Assembly: GCF_004014805.1 (NCBI RefSeq)
Contig: NZ_ATDN01000017.1
Span: forward strand, 49,670-113,669
DNA length: 64,000 bases
Direction of reading: 5' to 3'
Origin: Mycolicibacterium elephantis DSM 44368
Lineage (GTDB): Bacteria > Actinomycetota > Actinomycetes > Mycobacteriales > Mycobacteriaceae
Below the pieces are notes generated by a model. It searched no databases, was not told the DNA's origin, and worked only from the letters and a program-made list of their open reading frames with translations. Shown here in pieces: positions 37,172-46,171 of this stretch. The stretch's first letter is position 1. Every line of letters starts with the position of its first letter. The position numbers and the translations under genes were made by a program.

Positions 37172-37537
37172 GTGACGCTCGTTTTGGTCTATCTGGTCGT
37201 GCTGGTCCTCATCGCGATCGTGCTGTTCGCGCTGGGCAGCGTCCTGTTCGGGCGCGGTGAGCCGCTGCCGCCGCTGCCGCGCGACACGACGGCCACCGCG
37301 TTGCCCGCCTCCGGAGTCACCGGTGCCGATGTCGATGCGGTCAAGTTCACCCAGACCCTGCGCGGCTACAAGACCAGCGAGGTCGACTGGGTACTGGACC
37401 GGCTGGGTCAGGAGCTGGATCTGCTGCGCGCCCAGCTGGCGGCCGTGCGTGCGGCTTATGGGGTCGACGACGAGGGTGACGACGTCGGGGCGGCCGAAGG
37501 CGTGCACGCCGCGCCGTCACCGCAGGACGACGCGTGA
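37172..37537 (+). CDS. Membrane-anchored DivIVA-domain protein
   Basis: This 121-residue protein has one N-terminal membrane helix (LVYLVVLVLIAIVLFALGSV) and a DivIVA-like segment FTQTLRGYKTSEVDWVLDRL followed by a short coiled coil. The equivalent in M. tuberculosis is Rv1209. A polar-growth or scaffold role is inferred only from the DivIVA motif. GTG start; the stop overlaps tagA by 4 bases (GTGA). Confidence 0.75.
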   Translation: MTLVLVYLVVLVLIAIVLFALGSVLFGRGEPLPPLPRDTTATALPASGVTGADVDAVKFTQTLRGYKTSEVDWVLDRLGQELDLLRAQLAAVRAAYGVDDEGDDVGAAEGVHAAPSPQDDA

Positions 37538-38196
37538 CCGCCGCGGTGGACGACGACGGCCGGGTCCGCTGCGCCTGGATCGACCGGTCCCGCCTGGCGC
37601 CCGCCGACTACCTGCTGTACCGCGACTACCACGACACCGAGTGGGGCCGGCCGCTGCGCGACTCGGCGGCGCTGTTCGAACGCATCAGCCTCGAGGCGTT
37701 CCAGAGCGGGCTGTCGTGGCTGGTCATCCTGCGTAAACGGGACAACTTCCGGCGCGCCTTCCACGGGTTCGACGCCGAGCGCGTCGCCCGCTACACCGAC
37801 CGCGACGTCGACAGGTTGATGTCCGACACCGGCATCGTGCGCAACCGCGCGAAGATCGAGGCCACCATCGCCAACGCGCGCGCGGTCGCCGCACTCGACG
37901 ACTCCGGGGTGGATCTCGCCGAGCTCTTGTGGTCTTTCGCGCCCGCCGACCGCGCCGAGCGGGCCCGCCCGGTCGACATCTCGCACGTCCCGGCGGTGAC
38001 CCCGGAATCGACCGCGATGGCCAAGGAACTGAAGCGCCGCGGCTTCCGCTTTGTGGGTCCGACGACCGCATACGCCTTGATGCAGGCCACCGGGATGGTC
38101 GACGATCACACCGCCGACTGCTGGGTTCCGGCGACCTCTCCAGCGCCCTCGCCACGGGCTTTAGCGGGGTCTTTGCACACCAACCGGCCGCGATAG
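37534..38196 (+). CDS. tagA: DNA-3-methyladenine glycosylase I
   Basis: This 220-residue TAG enzyme removes 3-methyladenine from DNA. The structural zinc ligands are visible as Cys in VRCAWI, His in YRDYHDTEWG, and His and Cys in DDHTADCW. The active-site region WLVILRKRDNFRRAF and the helix-hairpin-helix part follow. It is translationally coupled to the DivIVA-like gene (GTGA) and lies in the same place as Rv1210. Confidence 0.93.
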   Translation: MTAAVDDDGRVRCAWIDRSRLAPADYLLYRDYHDTEWGRPLRDSAALFERISLEAFQSGLSWLVILRKRDNFRRAFHGFDAERVARYTDRDVDRLMSDTGIVRNRAKIEATIANARAVAALDDSGVDLAELLWSFAPADRAERARPVDISHVPAVTPESTAMAKELKRRGFRFVGPTTAYALMQATGMVDDHTADCWVPATSPAPSPRALAGSLHTNRPR

Positions 38197-38317
38197 GGAA
38201 GAATAGAGGCGTTCAGTAGCAGTTCAGTGCCGGGAGCTGCCAAACGGGTGGGCACTCTCGGCCCGACCGAGCCCGCTGGTTGCCCCGGCGGGCGGCTCAT
38301 TGTGGAGGGAGCACTCG

Positions 38318-38485
38318 ATGGCGGCGATGAAGCCCCGGACCGGCGACGGTCCTCTGGAAGCGACCAAGGAGGGGCGCGGCATCGTGATGCGAGTACCACT
38401 GGAGGGCGGTGGGCGACTCGTCGTCGAACTGACTCCCGAAGAAGCCGCGGCGCTCGGCGACGAGCTCAAGAAGGTCACCAGCTAG
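38318..38485 (+). CDS. DUF3117 small conserved protein
   Basis: This 55-residue protein (MAAMKPRTGDG to KKVTS) is the highly conserved actinobacterial DUF3117 family (Rv1211 position). The ATG at 38318 has a GGAGGGA site 6 bases upstream, which decides against the ATG at 38300. Function unknown. The 121 bases upstream have no other gene and include a GC-rich hairpin near 38268-38290. Confidence 0.85.
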   Translation: MAAMKPRTGDGPLEATKEGRGIVMRVPLEGGGRLVVELTPEEAAALGDELKKVTS

Positions 38486-38495
38486 TTCTCGCGGC

Positions 38496-39659
38496 CTACG
38501 AGCACACCTTGCGATAGATCTCCAGGGTCTGCTCGGCGATATGGGCCCAGGCGAATTCCTGGATGCAGCGCTGTCTGCCCGCCTGTCCGTAACGGCGCGC
38601 CCTGTCGGGGTCGGCCACCAACTCGTTGACCGCCTGCGCCAGCCGCTGCTCGAACCCGGCCGGGTCGTCGCGGGCGTAGCGCACCAGCAGGCCGGTCTGG
38701 CGGTCGGCCACCACCTCCGGGATTCCCCCGACGTCGGAGGCCACCACCGCCGTCGCACATGCCATCGCTTCGAGGTTGACGATGCCCAGCGGTTCATACA
38801 CCGACGGGCACACGAAAACCGTCGCGGCGGAAAGTATTTCGCGGATCTTGCCGATCGGCAGCATCTCCCGGACCCAGAACACCCCGCTGCGGGCGGCGGC
38901 CAGCTGCTGCACCGCCTCGGTCACCTCGGCGGCGATCTCCGGGGTGTCGGGCGCGCCGGCGCACAGCACCAGTTGGACGTCGGGTGCGAACCGGTGGGCC
39001 GCGGCGACAAGATGCGCGACGCCCTTCTGCCGGGTGATGCGCCCGACGAACGCCACGATCGGGCGTGACAGATCCACGCCCAACTCGGCCAGCACCGAGT
39101 CACCCGGTTCGGGCGGCGACGGATACCAGACGTCGGTGTCGATGCCGTTGCGCACCACGTGCACCCGGTTGGGGTCCAGCGCGGGATAGGTGCGCAGCAC
39201 GTCGTCGCGCATTCCCGAGCTCACCGCGATGACCGCGTCGGCGGCCTCTATCGCCGTCTTCTCCACCCACGACGACACCCGGTAGCCGCCGCCGAGCTGC
39301 TCGGCCTTCCACGGGCGCATCGGCTCCAGGGAGTGCGCGGTCAGCACGTGCGGGACGCCGTAGAACAGCGCGGCAAGGTGGCCCGCCAGCCCGGTGTACC
39401 AGGTGTGCGAATGCACGACGGTGGCCTGCCCGGCAGCGTTGGCCATGTTGAGATCGGCCGACAGCATCGCCAGCGCGGGGTTGGCGCCGACCAGGGCCGG
39501 ATCGGGTTTCGCGACGACGGCATCCGAGCGGGGCGCGCCCATGCAGTGCACGTCGACCTGGCACAGCTGTCGCAGCTTCGCGACGAGTTCGGTGACGTGC
39601 ACCCCAGCCCCGCCGTAAACCTCGGGTGGGTACTCCCGGGTCATCATCGCCACCCGCAT
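38496..39659 (-). CDS. glgM: Alpha-maltose-1-phosphate synthase GlgM (GT4 glycogen synthase-like)
   Basis: This 387-residue GT4 enzyme uses ADP-glucose and glucose-1-phosphate to make maltose-1-phosphate for alpha-glucan assembly by GlgE; it is often annotated GlgA. The acceptor-side PEVYGGAGVHVTEL, the phosphate-binding VGRITRQKGV and the GT4 E-x7-E motif (EPLGIVNLE) are present. It is divergent from glgC, which supplies ADP-glucose, across 113 bases. Confidence 0.92.
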   Translation of the reverse strand: MRVAMMTREYPPEVYGGAGVHVTELVAKLRQLCQVDVHCMGAPRSDAVVAKPDPALVGANPALAMLSADLNMANAAGQATVVHSHTWYTGLAGHLAALFYGVPHVLTAHSLEPMRPWKAEQLGGGYRVSSWVEKTAIEAADAVIAVSSGMRDDVLRTYPALDPNRVHVVRNGIDTDVWYPSPPEPGDSVLAELGVDLSRPIVAFVGRITRQKGVAHLVAAAHRFAPDVQLVLCAGAPDTPEIAAEVTEAVQQLAAARSGVFWVREMLPIGKIREILSAATVFVCPSVYEPLGIVNLEAMACATAVVASDVGGIPEVVADRQTGLLVRYARDDPAGFEQRLAQAVNELVADPDRARRYGQAGRQRCIQEFAWAHIAEQTLEIYRKVCS

Positions 39660-39760
39660 GCCACCGACGATAGTGAGGACGGTCGGTCACCGCAGCCCCC
39701 GATGAGGACCAGCCGGCGAAACGATGGTGTCAATGGCTGGCAGCGAACAGAACCGGCCGA

Positions 39761-39772
39761 TAGGTTTGAAAG
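39761..39772 (+). promoter_or_regulatory. Candidate -10 box of a leaderless glgC transcript
   Basis: TAGGTT (39761-39766) ends 6 bases before the ATG of glgC, and no good ribosome site is present. This is the spacing expected if transcription starts at the A of the start codon, a common arrangement in mycobacteria. Confidence 0.45.
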
Positions 39773-40987
39773 ATGAGGGAATTGCCACACGTGCTGGGCA
39801 TTGTCCTGGCCGGCGGCGAAGGCAAGCGGTTGTATCCGTTGACCGCTGATCGCGCCAAACCGGCGGTTCCCTTCGGCGGCGCGTACCGGCTGATCGACTT
39901 CGTGCTGTCCAACCTCGTCAACGCCCGGTATCTGCGGATCTGTGTGCTCACCCAGTACAAGTCGCATTCGCTTGACCGCCACATCTCGCAGAACTGGCGG
40001 CTGTCCGGGTTGGCCGGCGAGTACATCACCCCGGTGCCCGCCCAGCAGCGGCTGGGGCCGCGGTGGTACACCGGTTCCGCGGACGCCATCTACCAGTCGA
40101 TGAACCTCATCTACGACGAGGACCCCGACTACATCGTCGTGTTCGGCGCCGACCACGTCTACCGGATGGACCCCGAGCAGATGGTCCGGTTCCACATCGA
40201 GAGCGGCGCGGGCGCAACGGTCGCGGGCATTCGGGTGCCCCGCGCCGAGGCCACCGCGTTCGGGGTCATCGACGCCGACGAGTCGGGCCGCATCCGCGCC
40301 TTCGTGGAGAAGCCCGCGGATCCGCCCTCGGTACCGGACAATCCCGACGAGGCGTTCGTGTCGATGGGCAACTACATCTTCACCACCAAGGTGCTCATCG
40401 ATGCCATCCGCGCCGACGCCGAGGACGACCACTCCGACCACGACATGGGCGGCGACATCATTCCGCGACTGGTCGCCGACGGCATGGCCGCCGTGTACGA
40501 CTTCAACAACAACGAGGTGCCCGGGGCCACCGAACGAGACCACGGCTACTGGCGTGACGTCGGCACCCTCGATGCGTTCTACGACGCGCACATGGATCTA
40601 GTCTCGGTACACCCGGTGTTCAACCTGTACAACAAGCGCTGGCCGATCCGCGGCGAGATGGAGATGCTGGCACCGGCGAAGTTCGTCAACGGCGGCTCGG
40701 CGCAGGAGTCGGTGGTCGGTGCGGGCAGCATCATTTCGGCGGCCTCCGTGCGCAATTCGGTGCTGTCGTCCAATGTCGTCGTCGACGACGGAGCCATCGT
40801 GGAGGGCAGCGTGATCATGCCCGGAACGCGGGTCGGCCGCGGCGCGGTGGTGCGTCACGCGATCCTCGACAAGAACGTCGTGGTCGGCCCCGGCGAGATG
40901 GTGGGTGTGGATCTCGAGAAGGACCGTGAGCGCTTCGCGATCAGCGCCGGCGGTGTGGTCGCGGTGGGCAAGGGCGTCTGGATCTGA
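39773..40987 (+). CDS. glgC: Glucose-1-phosphate adenylyltransferase GlgC
   Basis: This 404-residue enzyme makes ADP-glucose from ATP and glucose-1-phosphate. The nucleotide-binding loop [13 protein letters not shown], the [10 protein letters not shown] motif, the GSADAIYQ region and the catalytic [11 protein letters not shown] are visible; the C-terminal part is a hexapeptide beta-helix. It works with GlgM, divergent from it, to feed glycogen and capsular alpha-glucan synthesis. Length matches Rv1213. Confidence 0.95.
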   Translation: MRELPHVLGIVLAGGEGKRLYPLTADRAKPAVPFGGAYRLIDFVLSNLVNARYLRICVLTQYKSHSLDRHISQNWRLSGLAGEYITPVPAQQRLGPRWYTGSADAIYQSMNLIYDEDPDYIVVFGADHVYRMDPEQMVRFHIESGAGATVAGIRVPRAEATAFGVIDADESGRIRAFVEKPADPPSVPDNPDEAFVSMGNYIFTTKVLIDAIRADAEDDHSDHDMGGDIIPRLVADGMAAVYDFNNNEVPGATERDHGYWRDVGTLDAFYDAHMDLVSVHPVFNLYNKRWPIRGEMEMLAPAKFVNGGSAQESVVGAGSIISAASVRNSVLSSNVVVDDGAIVEGSVIMPGTRVGRGAVVRHAILDKNVVVGPGEMVGVDLEKDRERFAISAGGVVAVGKGVWI

Positions 40988-41011
40988 GCCCCGTACCCGC
41001 GAAATAGCATT

Positions 41012-41031
41012 CCGGGTCGCGAATCACCCGG
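41012..41031. terminator. Possible bidirectional terminator after glgC
   Basis: CCGGGT (41012-41017) and ACCCGG (41026-41031) form a short GC-rich hairpin with an 8-base loop between the convergent glgC and DUF4126 genes. A second overlapping pairing (ACCCG at 40995-40999 with CGGGT at 41013-41017) is possible. There is no U-tract, which is usual for mycobacteria. Confidence 0.35.
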
Positions 41032-41048
41032 GTTGGCTGCCGTGGCTG

Positions 41049-41624
41049 CTATCTCGGCGCTCGGCGTCGGCGTCGTAGCCGCCACATCGCCCACACCAAG
41101 GCGATCACGGCCACCAACACCAGGATCGGCACCAGGATCGCCAGGAACACCAGGCCGAGGCTGGTGGCGTCCTCGACGGTGCTCAGCACGGGGGCGGCCA
41201 CCCCGGCGGTGGCGACGTTGGCGGCAGGGCGCACCGTCGACTTGGTCAGCGAAACCCCCAGCGCCACAACGACACCGATCAACACCGGGATCCACTGCCC
41301 GGACTGGGCGAACGCGCCGGGATCGGTGACCGCGGACGTCTGCGCCGCGGTGCCCGACCCGAACACGATGCCGCCCGAGGTCGGCCGCACGAAGGTCTGA
41401 ACGGCGTCGTTGACGGTGTCGAGCGCGGGCACCTTGTCGGCGATGATCTCGACGACCAACAACACCGCGACGATCGCCATCACCCAGCCGTTCTCCAGCC
41501 AGGCCCAGCCGTGCGGCAGCGTGACCAGATCGGTGAAACGCGACAACAAGCCGAGGGCCAGCAACGGGATGTAGGCGTTGAGTCCCGCGGCGGTGGCCAA
41601 CCCCAAGCCGGTCAGCACTTCCAC
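41049..41624 (-). CDS. DUF4126 family membrane protein
   Basis: This 191-residue protein has four to five hydrophobic segments, an N-terminal GLGLATAAGLNAYIPLLALG and an Arg-rich C-terminus (RLRRRRRAPR). The Gly/Ala-rich pattern TSGGIVFGSG in the middle is typical of DUF4126. Function unknown. It lies 20 bases downstream of the sigma factor gene on the same strand. Confidence 0.75.
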   Translation of the reverse strand: MEVLTGLGLATAAGLNAYIPLLALGLLSRFTDLVTLPHGWAWLENGWVMAIVAVLLVVEIIADKVPALDTVNDAVQTFVRPTSGGIVFGSGTAAQTSAVTDPGAFAQSGQWIPVLIGVVVALGVSLTKSTVRPAANVATAGVAAPVLSTVEDATSLGLVFLAILVPILVLVAVIALVWAMWRLRRRRRAPR

Positions 41625-41644
41625 ATCGGCATTATGCGCGTCGG

Positions 41645-42490
41645 TCAGTCCAATACGGCCAGTTCGAACCGATGGAGGCGCTTCGGGTCGGCATCGATGG
41701 TGATCTCGGTGATCGCGTCGCCGCTGACCGTGAAGCGCAACACCATCGTCAACCGACCGCCGGGCGCGACGACGATGGCGGGCAGCCCGTCGACCAACGC
41801 GGGCTCGGCGAATCGGGCGTTGGCGGAGAACCGGTGCGCATTGGTCGCGACGGCTTCGGCGCCGCTGATCGTGACGGGCCTGCCGGCGGCGGCCGCATCG
41901 ACCCGCAGCACCACATCGTCGTTCAACACCGTGAGCAGTGCCTCGAAGTCGCCGTTGCGCGCCGCCGCCAGAAACGCGTCGACGAGCTGTCGTTGACGCA
42001 CGAAATCCGTCGTCTGCGCTGTCCTGCCGCGCACACGGCGGCGGGCCCGCGCAGCCAGCTGGGCCGCGGCATTCTCGGAGCGTCCCACGATCGGCCCGAT
42101 GTCGGCGTAGGGCAACTCGAACATGTCGTGCAGCACGAACGCCAGCCGCTCGGCTGGGGAGAGGGTCTGCAGGATGACCAGCAGCGCCACCCCGATCGAA
42201 TCGGCAAGCAGCGCTTCCTGTTCCGGGTCGGTCACCTCGGCGGGGATGTCATCGCCGTCGCCGAGTGGGTCTTCGGCACGCGTGCCGCGGGCGCGCAGCA
42301 TGTCCAGACAGATCCTGGCGACGACGGTGGTCAACCAGCCGCGCAGGTTACGCACGTCGCTGACGTCGGTGCGGTGCAAGCGCAACCACGCGTCCTGCAC
42401 GGCGTCGTCGGCCTCGCTGACCGAACCCAGCATCCGGTAGGCGACCGCATGCAGGTGCGCCCGGTGCTGTTCGACTGCGTCCGTGCTCAC
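41645..42490 (-). CDS. ECF sigma factor of the SigJ type with SnoaL-like C-terminal domain
   Basis: This 281-residue protein has sigma region 2 (AYRMLGSVSEADDAVQDAWLRLH), region 4 (LSPAERLAFVLHDMFELPYADIG) and a C-terminal SnoaL_2-like domain (about 165-281). The extra domain is typical of ECF41/SigJ-like factors, where it controls activity in place of an anti-sigma factor. GTG at 42490 is preferred over 42502 because GGGAGG lies 4 bases upstream of it. A six-codon leader ORF overlaps the start codon. No other regulator is adjacent. Confidence 0.88.
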   Translation of the reverse strand: MSTDAVEQHRAHLHAVAYRMLGSVSEADDAVQDAWLRLHRTDVSDVRNLRGWLTTVVARICLDMLRARGTRAEDPLGDGDDIPAEVTDPEQEALLADSIGVALLVILQTLSPAERLAFVLHDMFELPYADIGPIVGRSENAAAQLAARARRRVRGRTAQTTDFVRQRQLVDAFLAAARNGDFEALLTVLNDDVVLRVDAAAAGRPVTISGAEAVATNAHRFSANARFAEPALVDGLPAIVVAPGGRLTMVLRFTVSGDAITEITIDADPKRLHRFELAVLD

Positions 42491-42507
42491 CGCGCCTCCC
42501 ACGTCAT
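42487..42507 (-). CDS. Six-codon leader ORF (MTWEAR) overlapping the sigma factor start
   Basis: ATG at 42507 has its own strong AAGGAG site 6 bases upstream and reads six codons to a TGA that overlaps the sigma GTG as GTGA. It may set the translation rate of the sigma gene by coupling. It is too short to be a functional protein on present evidence. Confidence 0.45.
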   Translation of the reverse strand: MTWEAR

Positions 42508-42523
42508 ACTGCGCTCCTTCCGG

Positions 42524-42541
42524 CCGTCATATCTATGACGG
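42524..42541. promoter_or_regulatory. Perfect inverted repeat operator between divergent genes
   Basis: CCGTCATA-tc-TATGACGG is a perfect inverted repeat with 8-base arms centred between the sigma factor and the small membrane protein. Related half-sites occur at 42502-42508 (CGTCATA), 42557-42564 (CATGACGG) and 42576-42582 (ATGACGG, over the start codon). This looks like a regulator-binding array; the regulator is unknown. Confidence 0.6.
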
Positions 42542-42575
42542 ATTAGGGCGCACCGACATGACGGGAGGTTGGTAG

Positions 42576-42977
42576 ATGACGGCGCTTCGGGTGATTCTTG
42601 TCGTGCACGGCATGATCACGCTGGCCGGAGGCGTGGTGCTTGCGGTGTTCCCGACCGCTATCCCGGCGCTCGTGGGCATCACGGTGGAGCGAGGTGACTA
42701 TCTTCTCGTCTACCTTGTCGCCGCAGCCGAATTCGCTGTTGTGGTGCTGTCGTTCGGGGCGGTGCGTCTGACCGACCGAACCGCGTTGGGGCTCGTCATC
42801 GCGACGCTGGTGGTGCTGCACGGGACGAGCGGTGTCCTCATCCTGGTCTATCTCGCGCTGACGCAGGTGAATGCCGCGATGGTCGTCGCGACGGTGGCGC
42901 GGTTCGCGGCGGTGGCCGTGCTGCTGACGGTGTGGTGGTCGGCGCGGACTCACCAGACGTACGGCACGAGCCGGTAG
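42576..42977 (+). CDS. Small four-helix membrane protein
   Basis: This 133-residue protein is almost entirely hydrophobic, with four predicted membrane segments (starting ILVVHGMITLAGGVVLAVF). GGGAGG lies 10 bases before the ATG. It is divergent from the SigJ-like sigma factor across 85 bases with an operator-like repeat, so it is a likely sigma target. Its end overlaps the convergent methyltransferase gene by 28 bases. Family not recognised. Confidence 0.65.
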   Translation: MTALRVILVVHGMITLAGGVVLAVFPTAIPALVGITVERGDYLLVYLVAAAEFAVVVLSFGAVRLTDRTALGLVIATLVVLHGTSGVLILVYLALTQVNAAMVVATVARFAAVAVLLTVWWSARTHQTYGTSR

Positions 42978-43624
42978 CGCACCTTGGTCATGTACTGGTC
43001 GTAGCCGGCCAGTTGCTGTTTCAGCATCTTCTCCTCGTCGTCGATCCGGGCCGCGAGGATCAGCAGGGACGGCACGATCGGCAGGAGTCCCCAGTACGAG
43101 TCGAGGGCGAGCGGCGTGCCGACCATCATGATCAGCGTCCCCAAGTACATGGGATGCCGCACAAGGCCGTACAGCCCGGTCGAGACCAGCCTCTGGTCGT
43201 CCTCCACGGTGATGGTGGCCCCGGCGTAGTTGTTCTGGATGATCACGAGCTGGGCGACGGTGAGCCCCGTCCACACGAGCACGTTGCCGACGACGACCAC
43301 CGGCGTCGGGACCGTCGACCATCCGAATCGATGGTCGAACGCGCTGATCACCAGAACGGCGACGACGGAAAGTATGGTGCCGGCGATGATGACTTTCTGC
43401 ACCATCCGGGTTTCGGCAATCGGGCCCGCGCGCATGCGCCGCCGCAACGCCTCCGGCATCTTCACCATCAGGTAGATGCTCGGACCCATCGTTCCCACGA
43501 GGAACACGGCGATGAAAACCCAAGCCTGCCAGTAGTCGAACGTGCCGGCGGGCCAGAACAACGCCAAGCCGAAGAACACGAATCCGAAGATCATGGATGC
43601 CAGGGTCTGAAGCGCGATCTTCAT
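42950..43624 (-). CDS. Isoprenylcysteine carboxyl methyltransferase-family membrane protein
   Basis: This 224-residue integral membrane protein has about five helices and the ICMT/PEMT signature LVRHPMYLG near residue 155. The conserved C-terminal EEKMLKQQLAGYDQYMTKVRYRLVP follows, forming the SAM-binding half. Bacterial members methylate lipids or unknown small substrates; the substrate here is unknown. It is followed after about 20 bases by the ABC exporter permease on the opposite side (the permease stop is upstream on the same strand), so it may be the last gene of that operon. Confidence 0.8.
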   Translation of the reverse strand: MKIALQTLASMIFGFVFFGLALFWPAGTFDYWQAWVFIAVFLVGTMGPSIYLMVKMPEALRRRMRAGPIAETRMVQKVIIAGTILSVVAVLVISAFDHRFGWSTVPTPVVVVGNVLVWTGLTVAQLVIIQNNYAGATITVEDDQRLVSTGLYGLVRHPMYLGTLIMMVGTPLALDSYWGLLPIVPSLLILAARIDDEEKMLKQQLAGYDQYMTKVRYRLVPYVW

Positions 43625-43643
43625 GGCTTGCTCCGTTTTTTCG

Positions 43644-45260
43644 TCAGATCGCGTCGCGCCGGCGATACGCGAGGCCGCTGAGAACTGTCAACGCCGCGGC
43701 GACGACGACCATCACCACCATCGCCGTCACCGGCATGTCCATCGGCACCGTGGTCTGGCCGACGGGCGACAGGCCGAGTAGCCACCGCGGAAGCCGCAGC
43801 AACGCACCGAAATACAGCGACACAATCACGAATGTGACTGCCAGCCAGGCGATCCAGGTCTGCCGCAACGCGAACGCGATCGCTGCGATGCCCGCGATCG
43901 CCGCCATCGCCGGAAGGTGCGCCAAGGCGGCGACCGTCAGGCGGGCGACGGTTTCGGGCTCGCCGAGCGCGATGCCGGTGCCCAGCCCGTTACCCAGGCC
44001 GGCGCTGAGCAGCAGCACGAATGCACCGACCAGCGATGCCGCGACCGCCGAAAGCAGCCAGTACCACCGCGAGACCGACCCGGCCAGCACCGCCTCGGTG
44101 ATCCCGGATTGTTCGTCGGCATTGAGCCGCAACACGGCGAGCGCGACGAACGCGGTGACCGCCGCGGCCAGAAACTGGGTCATCGAGGTGTAGATGCCGT
44201 CGTATCCCTGCGCGGAGAGCATGCGCGCGACCAGCTCGTTCTCCTCGGCCATGTCCAGCAGCGACTGGGTCAGCGACCCGAATGACAGGCCGGCGAGGAA
44301 CAGTCCGACCGACCAGCCGATGATCTGGCCGCGCTGCTGCACCAGGGTCAGCCCGAGCACGCCGCGGATCGGTGGGGCGTCGGGATTCTCGCCGCCGGAC
44401 GGCAGCCTGCCCACGTCGTACTCGCGGGACCGCTGCAGCGCGGCGGCCGCCACCAACAGCACACCGGCCAGCGCGACGAGCATCGCCAGCGGCCACCACC
44501 GCAGATCGACGAATGCCCGCATCTGTTGTGCCCAGGCGATCGGCGAGCACCAACTCAGTGCGCTGCCCGAATGTTCGATCACGTCGCCGACCCCGCGGAT
44601 CACCACCGCGGCGGCCAGCACCGCCATCGCCGCGCCGGTCGCGATCCGCGCCGTGCGCCACAACTGCGCCGTCACCGCCGCGACGCCGCCGAACACCATT
44701 GCGACGCCTGCGATCCCGAAACTGACGGCCGCGGAATCGATCAGGTCCAGCCCGGTCGCGGCCGTCGCAGCGGTCATCGTCACCGCAAGCACCGCGTTGA
44801 GCCCGGCGACGAGCAGGATCGCGGCGCCGATGCGGGCGTACCGCCCGACCGGCGCCGCCAGCACCAGTTCGGCCGCCCCGCTCTCCTCTTCGGCGCGGGT
44901 GTGGCGCACGACGGTGAGGATGGCCAGGATCGAGGCGGCGATGATGACGCTGAGCATCACCTCGTTGGCGAACATCGCGCCGATGTCGGTTTCATTGTGG
45001 CCGAACATCGGACCGCTGAACATGATGCCCGCCGGGGTCTTGATGAGATTGGCCCGCGCGATGCGATCGGCCTCCTCCGGATATGCCAGTTCGAACGCGG
45101 CGGGGGTGTACCACATGGTCAGCGTCAGCGCCGCGATCCACACCGGCAGCCGGATACGGTCGCGGCGAAGCGCCAATGCGGTGAGCCGCCCGATGCCGGT
45201 CAGCGACGAATCCGAACGGCGGGCATGGCGGGCGGCGACCGGAGTCGTGGTGGCCGTCAT
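43644..45260 (-). CDS. ABC exporter permease (Rv1217c-like, tetronasin-type)
   Basis: This 538-residue protein has about twelve hydrophobic segments and a large extracytoplasmic region near residue 60 (EEADRIARANLIKTPAG). It is the membrane half of a two-gene drug-type exporter. ATG at 45260 overlaps the stop of the ATPase gene by 4 bases (ATGA), which fixes the start; upstream residues in frame are a shadow of the ATPase. Position and partners match the Rv1217c-Rv1218c exporter of M. tuberculosis. Confidence 0.85.
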   Translation of the reverse strand: MTATTTPVAARHARRSDSSLTGIGRLTALALRRDRIRLPVWIAALTLTMWYTPAAFELAYPEEADRIARANLIKTPAGIMFSGPMFGHNETDIGAMFANEVMLSVIIAASILAILTVVRHTRAEEESGAAELVLAAPVGRYARIGAAILLVAGLNAVLAVTMTAATAATGLDLIDSAAVSFGIAGVAMVFGGVAAVTAQLWRTARIATGAAMAVLAAAVVIRGVGDVIEHSGSALSWCSPIAWAQQMRAFVDLRWWPLAMLVALAGVLLVAAAALQRSREYDVGRLPSGGENPDAPPIRGVLGLTLVQQRGQIIGWSVGLFLAGLSFGSLTQSLLDMAEENELVARMLSAQGYDGIYTSMTQFLAAAVTAFVALAVLRLNADEQSGITEAVLAGSVSRWYWLLSAVAASLVGAFVLLLSAGLGNGLGTGIALGEPETVARLTVAALAHLPAMAAIAGIAAIAFALRQTWIAWLAVTFVIVSLYFGALLRLPRWLLGLSPVGQTTVPMDMPVTAMVVMVVVAAALTVLSGLAYRRRDAI

Positions 45261-46171
45261 GGTTGTGCCCCTTGATATTCCCGCAGGAACATGTCCTCGA
45301 GTGACGCAGGCGAGACCGAGAGTTCGTCGATGCCCAGCGTGGTCAGCTGGCCCATCGCGCGGTCCAGGTCGTCGCGGTCGACCGAGAACTTGCTCATGCC
45401 GTCGTCGACGGTGAAGTCGTGCACGAAGTGAGCCGAGCGCAGCCCGTCGACAGGTGAGCGGGTGCGGACCTTCACCGTGGTGCGCATCAGGTGCCGCAAC
45501 TCGGCGAGTCGCCCGGATCGCACGGTGCGTCCGGCGCGGATGATCGTCACCGAATCGCACAGTCGCTCCACCTCGGCCAAGATGTGACTCGACAGCAGCA
45601 CCGATGCGCCGTTGTCGGCTGCTTCGCGCATGCATTGCTGAAACGCCCTGTCCATCAACGGGTCCAGCCCAGAGGTGGGCTCGTCGAGGATGTAGAGCTC
45701 GGCGTTGGTGCTGAACGCTGCGACCAGCGCGACCTTCTGCCGGTTGCCCTTGGAATAGGTCCGGGCCTTCTTGTCGGGGTCCAGTTCGAAGCGTTCGATC
45801 AACTCGTCGCGGCGTTTCATGTCGAACTCGTCGCGAAGGCTTGCCAAGAAGTCGATGGCCTGTCCGCCGGTCAGGTTGGGCCACAACGTCACATCGCCGG
45901 GCACGTAGGCGATCCGCCGGTGCAGCGCCACCGCGTCGTGCCACGGGTCCCCGCCGAGCAGCCGCACGCTGCCCCCGTCCGCGCGCAGCAAGCCGAGCAG
46001 GACGCGGATGGTGGTCGACTTGCCTGAGCCGTTCGGCCCGAGAAATCCCGCGATGCTTCCGGGTTCGACGACCATGTCCAGGCCGTCGAGCGCCTTGGTG
46101 TTTCCGAAGCGCTTCTTCAGCCCATGTATTTCGACGGCGGGGATGTCAGCTCGTCGCGACGTCGTAGTCAT
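45257..46171 (-). CDS. ABC exporter ATPase (Rv1218c-like)
   Basis: This 304-residue ATPase has Walker A GPNGSGKST, Q-loop region, signature YSKGNRQKVALV (SKGN variant of LSGGQ), Walker B LYILDEPTSGLDP and the C-terminal extension found in drug and antibiotic exporters. It powers the permease downstream. Its start overlaps the end of the TetR gene by 26 bases, so regulator, ATPase and permease form one operon. Confidence 0.92.
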   Translation of the reverse strand: MTTTSRRADIPAVEIHGLKKRFGNTKALDGLDMVVEPGSIAGFLGPNGSGKSTTIRVLLGLLRADGGSVRLLGGDPWHDAVALHRRIAYVPGDVTLWPNLTGGQAIDFLASLRDEFDMKRRDELIERFELDPDKKARTYSKGNRQKVALVAAFSTNAELYILDEPTSGLDPLMDRAFQQCMREAADNGASVLLSSHILAEVERLCDSVTIIRAGRTVRSGRLAELRHLMRTTVKVRTRSPVDGLRSAHFVHDFTVDDGMSKFSVDRDDLDRAMGQLTTLGIDELSVSPASLEDMFLREYQGAQP

